Of a stretch of DNA of 35,413 nt, positions 1 to 7,183 are shown one piece after another. Location: positions 1-35,413 of the forward strand of contig JAJDZJ010000046.1 in NCBI GenBank assembly GCA_022824685.1, given 5' to 3'. The DNA comes from Caldilineaceae bacterium (GTDB lineage: Bacteria; Chloroflexota; Anaerolineae; Caldilineales; Caldilineaceae). A program made the translations under genes and the position numbers. Positions within the stretch are counted from its first letter, which is position 1. Each line of letters opens with the position of its first letter. The notes under the pieces were generated by a model. The model worked only from the letters and a program-made list of their open reading frames with translations, was not told where the DNA came from and did not search any database.

Positions 1-19
1 CTCGCCGACTGAGGGCCTG
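1..19. repeat. Left copy of 19-bp terminal direct repeat
   Basis: The first 19 bases (CTCGCCGACTGAGGGCCTG) are identical, in the same orientation, to the last 19 bases of the window at 35395-35413. I saw no internal copy. A chance 19-mer match is very unlikely. The likely causes are an assembly-graph overlap at a shared repeat, a circular molecule, or a short mobile-element end. Confidence 0.85.
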
Positions 20-69
20 ATCCGCGGCGTCTTCCCGTCGATATTCAGTAAGCGCAGGGTGATTTCCAC
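1..69 (-). CDS. Possible partial ORF running off the left edge
   Basis: Reading leftward from a GTG at 69-67, 23 codons stay open to the edge of the window, beginning VEITLRLLNIDGKTP. The ribosome binding site is weak and there is too little sequence to assign a family. If the window is circularised through its terminal repeat, this frame stops three codons later, so the ORF would be spurious on a circular molecule. It may be the start of a divergent gene or simply chance. Confidence 0.15.
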   Translation of the reverse strand, partial: MEITLRLLNIDGKTPRIRPSVGE

Positions 70-155
70 TTATTCTCGCTTTCTTCTGGCCACAATTTCA
101 ACTGAATCGGCCTACAGATTTAGATGCGATTGCCCTGCCCCGAAGAATGGGTGCG

Positions 156-185
156 TTGCCCAGCTTCCGCGGCCCGTGCTACAAT
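156..185 (+). promoter_or_regulatory. Predicted sigma-70-like promoter for the surface protein gene
   Basis: A TTGCCC hexamer at 156-161 and TACAAT at 180-185 are separated by 18 bp. They lie about 65 bp upstream of the ATG at 250, which places a transcription start near 192. The hexamers are good but not perfect consensus matches. Confidence 0.45.
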
Positions 186-249
186 TGGGATCCTTCCTGT
201 TGCCGGAAGAGACGACGTGCCGCGGCAGCGCGAGATTCAGGTGGAGAGA

Positions 250-2004
250 ATGCGAGGCGTGATGAGAAAAGTGCGGGGCGCGCGAGGCGTTGTCTCCTTT
301 TGCGCGCTGCTGGCGGTTGCCGTGGCCCTGTGGCACGGAACGGCAACGACCCGGGCGCAGGGGCCTCCACCCAGTCCTGACGAAGAAGCGAGCGCGGCCC
401 ATCTCTCACCCGACGGTTGCAGCGAACTGATCATCAACGGCGGCTTCGAAGCGACCGACCTGCACTGGCATCTGGGGGGCACGGCGCAGCCGCCGAGCTA
501 CTCCACGGCGCGAACGTATGCGGGGACGCGTGCGTTGCGGCTGGGCATTGTGGACAGCGCCAACCTGGACGCCAGCGACAGCCTCTACCAGGACATTGCG
601 CTGCCCGATTCGGCCCAGCATTTCACGCTCAGCTTCCACTACTGGGCGAGCCACGAGGACGCGCCCGGCAGCGACATGCAGCTGCTGAACATCTACGAGG
701 CGACAACCGGCGTACGGCTGGCGCAGCCATGGTCGCGGCTCTCGAACGAGCAGTCGTGGCAGTTCGAACAGATCGACCTGACGCACTTTCGCGGGCGGAC
801 GCTGCGCATCGAATTCGGCGTGCACAACGACGGCAGCGGCGGCCGCACCGCGCTCTACCTGGACGATGTCAGCCTGCTGGCCTGTGAACCGGACGCGACG
901 CCGTTTGTGACGCCGTCCGCGACCGCGGCCCCGCCCCAGACTGGAACGCCGCCGCCGGCCGCCACCGCGCAACCGGGCGCGACGCCTGTGCCGGCCGGCT
1001 GTGTTGAGAGCGAGACGCTGCGCAACGGAGACTTCGAAGGGGCGCTGAACGGGCAGTCCAACTGGACCGTGGGCGAATCGCCGGTTCCGCCGGCGCTGGC
1101 CAACCAGCCTTCGGAAGGGGCGTGGTCATTGCGGTTGGGCAATCCGCCGGGAAGCGGGACGCAGAACATACTCTCCTATTCTTCGGTGCGCCAGTATATC
1201 GAGCTGCCGCCCGGCGCGACGAGCGCGTCGCTGCGCTGGAACCATCTCTCGCGCAGTCAGGACCCCGCGGCGCCCAGCCCGGCCGCGGCCGCGGACCGGC
1301 AGGAGTTGATCCTGTTGTCATCGTCACTGGCGACCGAGGCGATTCTCTATCGCAGTCGTGCGGAAAACGCTGCCTGGGAGACAGTTACGGTCGATCTGAC
1401 CCCGTATCTGGACGGATCCTACTACCTCTACTTCAATGTATACAATGACGGCAACGGCAGGCGCACCTGGATGTTCCTGGACGATGTACAGGTTCTGGTC
1501 TGCTACGGCAGCGCGGCGGCGCCGAGCGGCGGCGCGGTCGAAGCCCAGCCGCCGGCCGCGCCGTCACCGGCTGCGGCCACTCCGACGCCGAACAACAGCA
1601 CGGCTGCGCAGCCGGGTTCCGACGCGCAGGCGCCGTCGGCCGGCGTGACGCCGGCCGCGACGGCGCCGGCTGCGGCCTCTCCGACACCGGACAACAGCGC
1701 AGCCGAGCAGCCGGGCTCCGACGCGCAGGCGCCGTCGGCCGGCGCCGCCCCGGATGGAAACGCGGGTGCGACACCGGCCGCGCGCGGCACGATGATCGCT
1801 GTCGGCGTCTCAACCCCTTCATCGATCATCCAGAGGTCCGGCCCGACCGCCGGCCCGGCGCAGGTCACGGATGTCACCGTATGGCAGCGATTCCTGCGCA
1901 TCTCCCAGACTGCCCAAGGGCAGACCTTTGTTTTCCTTCTCCTGATCGTCCTCGTGGCTCTCGGCTATCTGCGATTTCGCGGGAGCGGCCGCCCTCCGCC
2001 GTAG
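250..2004 (+). CDS. Secreted, membrane-anchored protein with two carbohydrate-binding-like jelly-roll domains
   Basis: Predicted surface protein of 584 aa. The chosen ATG at 250 has GGAG four bases upstream; a longer frame opens at 124 but would put about 42 charged residues before the signal peptide. Residues ~1-37 form a signal peptide ending near TTRAQ. Two domains of about 150 residues follow. Each begins with an NGGFE or NGDFE motif and ends with LDDVSLLAC or LDDVQVLVC, the pattern of CBM4/9-like and related jelly-roll modules. Pro/Thr/Ala-rich linkers separate them, and the second linker holds a 33-codon tandem repeat. A single hydrophobic segment (TFVFLLLIVLVALGYLRF) followed by basic residues ends the protein, giving an outward-facing, C-terminally anchored topology. 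I infer sugar or glycan binding from the fold pattern only; no catalytic motif is visible. Confidence 0.75.
   Translation: MRGVMRKVRGARGVVSFCALLAVAVALWHGTATTRAQGPPPSPDEEASAAHLSPDGCSELIINGGFEATDLHWHLGGTAQPPSYSTARTYAGTRALRLGIVDSANLDASDSLYQDIALPDSAQHFTLSFHYWASHEDAPGSDMQLLNIYEATTGVRLAQPWSRLSNEQSWQFEQIDLTHFRGRTLRIEFGVHNDGSGGRTALYLDDVSLLACEPDATPFVTPSATAAPPQTGTPPPAATAQPGATPVPAGCVESETLRNGDFEGALNGQSNWTVGESPVPPALANQPSEGAWSLRLGNPPGSGTQNILSYSSVRQYIELPPGATSASLRWNHLSRSQDPAAPSPAAAADRQELILLSSSLATEAILYRSRAENAAWETVTVDLTPYLDGSYYLYFNVYNDGNGRRTWMFLDDVQVLVCYGSAAAPSGGAVEAQPPAAPSPAAATPTPNNSTAAQPGSDAQAPSAGVTPAATAPAAASPTPDNSAAEQPGSDAQAPSAGAAPDGNAGATPAARGTMIAVGVSTPSSIIQRSGPTAGPAQVTDVTVWQRFLRISQTAQGQTFVFLLLIVLVALGYLRFRGSGRPPP
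1569..1746 (+). repeat. Two-copy 99-bp in-frame tandem repeat in linker
   Basis: Copies begin at 1569 and 1668 (period 99 bp, 33 codons). Both encode a Pro/Ala-rich stretch containing PGSDAQAPSAG. The repeat lengthens the low-complexity linker between the second jelly-roll domain and the C-terminal membrane anchor of the surface protein, and could vary in copy number between strains. Confidence 0.75.
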
Positions 2005-2047
2005 GGGCAATCGGCCCGTTGCCGGTCTCTGCGCCGGTCACTGACGT

Positions 2048-2077
2048 TTGTCGAATCCCTGCCAATTGGACTAGAAT
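2048..2077 (+). promoter_or_regulatory. Predicted promoter for acetyltransferase gene
   Basis: TTGTCG at 2048-2053 and TAGAAT at 2072-2077 are spaced by 18 bp, upstream of the ATG at 2173. The predicted start near 2084 places the inverted repeat at 2086-2106 at the extreme 5' end of the transcript. Confidence 0.4.
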
Positions 2078-2085
2078 AGGGTTGC

Positions 2086-2106
2086 CCACTACGATATTTG
2101 TAGTGG
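2086..2106 (+). promoter_or_regulatory. Perfect 7-bp inverted repeat (operator or 5' hairpin)
   Basis: CCACTAC at 2086-2092 and GTAGTGG at 2100-2106 are exact complements around a 7-base AT-rich spacer (GATATTT). The repeat lies just downstream of the predicted -10, so it could be a repressor operator or a 5' untranslated hairpin for the acetyltransferase gene. Confidence 0.4.
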
Positions 2107-2172
2107 AATGCAGGACTGTTACTGTCTTTGCGTACCAGCAATCTGGTTTCAGAAGAGCCGATAGAGGAGTCT

Positions 2173-3420
2173 ATGCTTACCACTACGTCCCCGGCGCCGG
2201 CCGGGCCTGCGGTGGCGCGCCGGTTGCGGCGCGACAACCACCACACAGACGGCGTTGACCAGGGGAGCGAAGCGTCTTCAGAGGAAGCGGACAAAGATGC
2301 CGTTCCTCCCTGTACCCTTGAAGTCGTAGTCTATGGCCCCGACGCCTATCCCAATGGTTTCAGCGCGCTGGCGTCGGAGTGGAACGACCTGCTGGCCCGC
2401 AGCCGCTATGATACTTTTTTCCTTTCACATGAATGGCAGTCGGTCTGGTGGCAGCAGCTGGGGGCGGGCGAACTGTGGATCCTGGCCTTTTATCGAGGAG
2501 AGAGTGAAGAGGAGAGAGGAGAGAGTGAAGACCTCTCTGATCCTGCCAGCCCTTCTTCCTTCCCGTCCGGGTTGGTTGGGATTGCGCCCTTCTATTTGAG
2601 TGAACACACGCAGGGTTCATGGGCGGGGAAGCGCAGTCTGAAGCTTGTCGGCTGTGTGGAGGTGAGCGATTTCCTGGACATCATAATCGCCGCCGGCTGG
2701 GAGGAGCAGGTCTACTACTGTCTGCTGGACTGGCTGCGGAGCGAGGAGGCGCCGGCCTGGGACTATCTGGACCTGTGCAATCTGCCGGAGGACAGTCTGA
2801 GCTACAAGGCGCTGCCGTCGATTTTCCGGAACGCGGGTTTGCGGGTGGAGGTCGACCAGGAGGATGTCGCGCCGCATGTGCATCTCCCGGCCCGCTATGA
2901 GAACTACCTGATGCAGATCGACAAGAAGCAGCGTCACGAAATTCGCCGCAAACAGCGCCGGGTGGAACGGGAGTTGGATGTGGGTTTTAGGTTGATCCAG
3001 TCGATGGAGGCGCTGCAGGGGGCGATGGATGAGTTCCTGCGTTTGCAGCGCATGAGCCGCCCGGACAAAGAGTCATTCATGACGCCGCACATGGAACGTT
3101 TTTTCCGCGTTATGGCCGGGCGCATGCTCGAAACGGGCCATCTCCATCTCAGTTTTCTCTCGTTGAACGGTGAAAACGCGGCCGCGCTGCTGGCGTTCGA
3201 GTATAAGAAGGAGCTGCTGCTCTACAACTCCGGTTATGACACTGAGAAGTGGGCCGGCTACAGCCCCGGATGGGTGCTGCTGGGCTATGTGATTCAGCAT
3301 GCGATTGTGCGCGGCATCGAAGTCTTCGACTTTCTGCAGGGCGATGAGGAGTACAAGTACCGCTTTGGCGGCCACGATTACCGGGTCATGCGCACCTTGA
3401 TCATCAATGAGCCGGTCTAA
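2173..3420 (+). CDS. GNAT-superfamily acyltransferase, CelD/BioF2-like (FemAB-related fold)
   Basis: A 415-aa cytoplasmic protein of the CelD/BioF2-like acetyltransferase family (Acetyltransf_6). The ATG at 2173 has GAGGAG four bases upstream; the frame opens earlier at a TTG (2128) without a good binding site. Family marks are the FFLSHEWQSVWW segment in the N-terminal half, the basic KKQRHEIRRKQRR stretch in the middle, and FDFLQGDEEYKYRFGG near the C-terminus. These proteins are predicted acyl- or aminoacyl-transferases, often in polysaccharide or cell-envelope clusters; the substrate here is unknown. An acidic, low-complexity insert (RGESEEERGESEDLSDP) sits between core strands and is encoded by a purine-rich repeat also found elsewhere in the window. 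The gene stands between a secreted glycan-binding-like protein and a sulfatase, consistent with an envelope or glycan role. Confidence 0.8.
   Translation: MLTTTSPAPAGPAVARRLRRDNHHTDGVDQGSEASSEEADKDAVPPCTLEVVVYGPDAYPNGFSALASEWNDLLARSRYDTFFLSHEWQSVWWQQLGAGELWILAFYRGESEEERGESEDLSDPASPSSFPSGLVGIAPFYLSEHTQGSWAGKRSLKLVGCVEVSDFLDIIIAAGWEEQVYYCLLDWLRSEEAPAWDYLDLCNLPEDSLSYKALPSIFRNAGLRVEVDQEDVAPHVHLPARYENYLMQIDKKQRHEIRRKQRRVERELDVGFRLIQSMEALQGAMDEFLRLQRMSRPDKESFMTPHMERFFRVMAGRMLETGHLHLSFLSLNGENAAALLAFEYKKELLLYNSGYDTEKWAGYSPGWVLLGYVIQHAIVRGIEVFDFLQGDEEYKYRFGGHDYRVMRTLIINEPV
2495..2531 (+). repeat. Purine-rich 21-bp-period repeat inside coding sequence
   Basis: The 16-mer GAGGAGAGAGTGAAGA occurs at 2495-2510 and again at 2516-2531, a 21-bp (7-codon) period that keeps the acetyltransferase frame. 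A 20-base match to the first copy is present in an intergenic tract at 16129-16148. Confidence 0.8.
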
Positions 3421-3503
3421 GCGGCTGAACGGGCGCCGGCGGCCGGGAATTCGGGCGCGGCGGCTTCGGCTTGACGGAGGCGCGCCGGGGCAAGGAAGGA
3501 AGC

Positions 3504-3860
3504 ATGGCCGAAAACGGATCAGTTCCAGTCAGTGACGGCAGTGAACAGAACGGTGTGGGTTCGGGGCCGGCCGCGGAGCCGCAGACGGAGCCTTCGCCCC
3601 GCCAGCCGCGTGCAGAGCGCGAGGATGCCTTTGCCTTCTCCTCCTGGCTGCTGGAAGGGATGGCGGGCCTGTGAGAAGAGCTGCGCCACAACGATCTCGG
3701 CCTGCCGCAGGAGTTCTGGACGCACGCATACGCGGCGCGGCGGGAGGGGCTGCTCGCCTGCCGGGCGTTGATCGACGCCGCGCTGGTGCGCTGCGAAGCC
3801 GATGCGGCGCGGAAGAATGAAAAACCCGGCAGCCAGCGCGGCAGGGTTGAAATCGATTGA
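3504..3860 (+). pseudogene. Small hypothetical protein gene interrupted by an in-frame TGA
   Basis: The ATG at 3504 is preceded by AAGGAAGGA. The frame runs 56 codons to a TGA at 3672-3674 (…LLEGMAGL-stop), then continues open in the same frame for 61 codons to a second TGA at 3858-3860. The downstream part (EELRHNDLGLPQEFWTHAYA) reads as genuine helical protein and has no start of its own. This suggests that one codon, perhaps TGG (Trp), has become TGA in a gene of about 118 codons. The N-terminus is acidic and disordered. I do not recognise the family. Alternatives are a sequencing error, programmed readthrough, or a truncated product. It converges on the sulfatase gene with only about 40 bp between. 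Confidence 0.6.
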
Positions 3861-3898
3861 AACTTCAGCGGTCGGCGGCTCGCGGCCGCTGACGCCCT

Positions 3899-5299
3899 CT
3901 AGGAGAGAGCCTCCTCCTCTGTCACGATCCGCTGGCCGCTTGGCCTTGACGGGGCCGCGTCGATTACGGCCGGCGCCTCGCCCGCTTCGCCCATGAGACG
4001 CAGCAGACGCTCCCGCAGCACGTCAGCCGCACGGCGATGGGACTCGAGGCCGACAAGGTTGGTCAGCTCGTACGGGTCCGCCTGCAAATCATACAGATAC
4101 TGCTCCACATAGCGATCGGCGCTGGCATACCGCCGACCATCCGTGTCCGGCGCGGTGACGCCATACTTCCAGCGTCGCGTGCGCACGGCCCGCCCCACCT
4201 GGGATTCACTAATCTGGATCAACGCGTCCTGCGGCCAGTCCGGCGCATGGCGGCTGACAAGCGGCAACGCCGAACGGCCCTGCATCTGCTCCGGCACCTC
4301 CAGGCCGGCTGCGTCCAGCAGAGTCGGCGGCAGGTCTACCAGGCTGACGATTTCCCGCACTTCGCCTCCTCCGATAAAGCCGGGCCCGGTGACTGCGGTG
4401 GGCAGCCGGACGGAGGCTTCGTGGCAGGAGCGTTTGTATTCGTCGTTGCGCGTCTTGAAATGGCAGCCGTGATCGGTGGTGTAGAGCACGATCGTGTTCT
4501 CGTCCAGCCCCAGGCTCTTCAGCGCGTCCAGCAGACGTCCGAGGGCCTCGTCCAATCGTTTGATCATGCCCCAGTAGCCGCCCAGGTGCTGCTGTGAGGA
4601 GCCGCCCAGGGCGAGCAGGTCGGGCGGCGTCCAGCGGCCCGCGTAGCGTTCGCGGTAGCCGTCGGGCGGGGGATAGTCGTCAAGATGGTTCTGATGATGC
4701 GGCTCGATATAGGAGAGGAAGAGAAAGAACGGGTCCTGCTGGTGGCCGTCGATATAGCGGATGGCTGCGTCTGTCAGGGCGTCCACGCGATAGCCGGGCA
4801 GCCTGACGGCCTCACAATCGTTGTCGTACATGACAGTGTCATAGGCGTCCGAGGTAAACTCCAACGCATTGGAGGCCAGCCAGCTCTGGTAGCCGCCGCG
4901 GCTCTCTTCCGGGACGGGCCCTGCGACGCCCCGGTCCGCCAGATGCCACTTGCCGATATAGCCGGTATCGTAGCCCGCGTCGCCGAAGAAATGGGCGAGC
5001 GTGCGCGCATCCTGCGGCAGCGGGATGGCGTTGCGATAACAGCCGGTCGTGGTGGCGTACATGCCGGTCTGCAGACAGGAGCGGGCCGGGCCGCAGACGG
5101 GCTGGCAGGTGACGGTGGTGTGCAGGTGTGTGCCCTGCCGGGCCATGCGATCGAAGTTGGGGGTCAGGTCGAGCGGATTGCCATGCACGCCGGTTGAATC
5201 CCAGCGCTGTTGGTCGGTGAAGAAGACGATAACGTTGGGCTTCTGCGGTGTTGTTTGCGCGGATGCTTCGCCATTTGGGCGCGAAGATGAACGGGGCAT
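3899..5299 (-). CDS. Sulfatase (arylsulfatase/choline-sulfatase-like, alkaline phosphatase superfamily)
   Basis: A 466-aa type I sulfatase that would hydrolyse a sulfate ester from a sugar or small molecule. The ATG at 5299 was chosen because GGAGGAAG precedes it at ideal spacing; the frame extends 39 codons further without a better site. The N-terminal strand NVIVFFTDQQRWD (Asp29) supplies a metal ligand. The catalytic motif C69-G-P-A-R73 fits the CxPxR signature in which Cys is matured to formylglycine. GKWHL (K117, H119), EPHH (~200) and TTDHG (D276, H277) are the usual active-site and metal residues. There is no signal peptide, so it is probably cytoplasmic and would act on imported substrates. 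It needs a formylglycine-generating enzyme encoded elsewhere. Together with GH88 at 28580 it points to sulfated, uronate-containing glycans. Confidence 0.9.
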   Translation of the reverse strand: MPRSSSRPNGEASAQTTPQKPNVIVFFTDQQRWDSTGVHGNPLDLTPNFDRMARQGTHLHTTVTCQPVCGPARSCLQTGMYATTTGCYRNAIPLPQDARTLAHFFGDAGYDTGYIGKWHLADRGVAGPVPEESRGGYQSWLASNALEFTSDAYDTVMYDNDCEAVRLPGYRVDALTDAAIRYIDGHQQDPFFLFLSYIEPHHQNHLDDYPPPDGYRERYAGRWTPPDLLALGGSSQQHLGGYWGMIKRLDEALGRLLDALKSLGLDENTIVLYTTDHGCHFKTRNDEYKRSCHEASVRLPTAVTGPGFIGGGEVREIVSLVDLPPTLLDAAGLEVPEQMQGRSALPLVSRHAPDWPQDALIQISESQVGRAVRTRRWKYGVTAPDTDGRRYASADRYVEQYLYDLQADPYELTNLVGLESHRRAADVLRERLLRLMGEAGEAPAVIDAAPSRPSGQRIVTEEEALS

Positions 5300-5755
5300 G
5301 GTCTGCTTCCTCCGGAATCTGGCCAGGACGGCATTGGTTACACCCTGCAAGGGGGGCGCCGACAGACGGTTGCGCTGCGGGTTGATCGAGTTGCCTGGCG
5401 GCGTATGATCAGGCATTCTAACCGATCACGCGGGGGAGCGCTACCGTCCTGCATTTGGGGCAGTGTCCCAGAAATTCGGGTGGTCGCAGGGGAAAGGGGC
5501 AAACGCATCAGGCCGTTCGGTTTGGCGGTTTGGGAATCAGCGTTTATACTTTTGAACGGACTGAACTATGCGCGACAGCTACCATAAAATTGTATTTTGG
5601 TTTTCCTTTCGTTCCTGTCGTCGTCAGACCAGGAACGGCGATCGGCTCAGGAAGACAGAACGGCCGTCAGGCACAGGAGTCTTTCTGCGCGATTCATGCC
5701 CCCCTTTTTTGTGCTGAGAACAATTCCCGTGTATCGGAGAAGAAACATAGATATA
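5300..5755. other. 456-bp divergent intergenic region
   Basis: This gap separates the minus-strand sulfatase from the plus-strand adaptor gene and must hold promoters for both. ORFs in it are antisense shadows or unsupported extensions of the adaptor frame. A TATAAT hexamer lies at 5752-5757, but it overlaps the proposed adaptor start and has no matching -35, so I do not call it. I see no RNA gene. Confidence 0.5.
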
Positions 5756-7099
5756 ATGAACTGTCTGCCTTCCCTTCGAATGGAACTCCGGCTCTTGCGC
5801 GTGCAGGCAGTCCGATACGCCGCCTGTTTGCCGTTTGTCAAGCGTGTGAACCGCGAGGCGCGGGCCTCGTCGGCGTGCTGCGCGGGCAATGGGAGCCAGG
5901 CGCAAGCGCGGCGGGGGATTTCGCCGTTCGGTCGCGCAGTTCTTCCGGTCGCGCTCAGTTTCGTATTGACCGGCTGCGCCCTTCTGCCGGCGGGCCGCAG
6001 CGCCGAGATCGCGGCCAATGAGCCGACCCCGACCCCGATCCCGACCTCGGTTGTGCCTGTCAAACCCACCTACTCGGTCAAGGTGGGCGAGATTATGCGC
6101 GAACGGACCTTCAGCGGCCGGGTGGCGCCGGTGGTGGAGGAGGCCTTGTTCTTCCGCACAGGCGGCCGTATCCGCAATGTCTACGCCAAGCGCAACGACC
6201 TTGTCACCGCCGGCCAGGTGATCGCGGATCTGGAGATCGATGACCTGGAGCGCGAGTTGACCTCCACCCAGTTGAACCTGGAACGAGCCCAGTCCCGGTT
6301 GTACACGGCGGAGAGAAATCTCGAATTTCAGATCCGCAGAGCGCAGATCAACCTGGACATCGCGACCCTGCAGTTGATCAATCTGCGAACGGAACGTCAG
6401 GATGACAATTTCGCGATTTCGGTCCAGGGCAAGCAGGTTGAGCTGGCAGAGATCGCGCTGGAGCAGCTGACCGAAGGCGTGGACCCGCTGCTGATAAATG
6501 ACGTTGCCAGGGCGCAGCTTCAGGTTGAGAAGTTGCAGAGCGCGATCGCCGACGCAACGATCACCGCGCCGTTCGACGGCAAGTTGCTGTCCGTTTCGCT
6601 GACTGCGGGCCGCCCGGTGAACGCGTTTGACGCGGTTGTCTCCATTGCGGACATCAATGACCTGGAGGTTAAAGCCGATCTGATCAGCGACCAGATGAAT
6701 GAGTTGGCCGAAGAGATGGGGGTGGAGATTTCTCTGGTCGGCCGTCCCGGGGAGATTCTGACCGGATTCGTGCGGCGGCTGCCCTACCCGTTCGGCAGCG
6801 GCGGCAGCGGCGAGGTGATCGATCCGGACAAATCCACCCGCATCACAATCGATCAGGAGGCCGATGTTGCGGGCTTTGAGCTGGGCGACCTGGTCCAAGT
6901 GCGCGTCCAACTCGAACACAAGGACTCTGTCCTCTGGTTGCCGCCGCAGGCGATCCGCGTGTTTGACGGCAGACGGTTCGTCGTCGTCCAGGATGGTGAT
7001 ATCCAGCGGCGGGTGGATGTGAAGGTGGGCATCCAGACCCCTGATCGGATCGAAATCGAAGAGGGGCTTGAAGAAGGCCAGGTTGTCGTCGGACAATAG
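5756..7099 (+). CDS. HlyD/MacA-family efflux adaptor lipoprotein
   Basis: Periplasmic-adaptor-type protein (447 aa from the ATG at 5756) of a MacAB-like export system. The start is uncertain: the frame is open from 5597, and an ATG at 5780 and downstream GTGs are alternatives. A hydrophobic segment ending in a lipobox (SFVLTGC) then a Pro/Thr linker predicts a lipoprotein anchored outside the membrane. A lipoyl/barrel-sandwich half (SVKVGEIMRERTFSGRV, then LVTAGQVIADLEIDDL) is followed by a helical hairpin of about 90 residues with heptad character, then the second lipoyl half (ATITAPFDGKLLSVSLTAGR) and beta-barrel segments. The FtsX permease follows 84 bp downstream and the cognate ATPases lie beyond the R-M cassette, so these genes likely form one operon. 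Confidence 0.85.
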   Translation: MNCLPSLRMELRLLRVQAVRYAACLPFVKRVNREARASSACCAGNGSQAQARRGISPFGRAVLPVALSFVLTGCALLPAGRSAEIAANEPTPTPIPTSVVPVKPTYSVKVGEIMRERTFSGRVAPVVEEALFFRTGGRIRNVYAKRNDLVTAGQVIADLEIDDLERELTSTQLNLERAQSRLYTAERNLEFQIRRAQINLDIATLQLINLRTERQDDNFAISVQGKQVELAEIALEQLTEGVDPLLINDVARAQLQVEKLQSAIADATITAPFDGKLLSVSLTAGRPVNAFDAVVSIADINDLEVKADLISDQMNELAEEMGVEISLVGRPGEILTGFVRRLPYPFGSGGSGEVIDPDKSTRITIDQEADVAGFELGDLVQVRVQLEHKDSVLWLPPQAIRVFDGRRFVVVQDGDIQRRVDVKVGIQTPDRIEIEEGLEEGQVVVGQ

Positions 7100-7183
7100 C
7101 TGTGGAGAGTTAAGCGTGGAGAGTGAGAGGCGGAAGGCGGATGGCAGGATGCCGCTGACCGCTAGCCTTTCTCCACTGCGGTC

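Noticed and set aside
3672..3674. TGA reassigned as Trp throughout this genome
   Set aside because: Several well-supported genes (e.g. those ending at 13799, 25507, 30582, 31455, 32568) use TGA as the natural stop, so only a local explanation fits.
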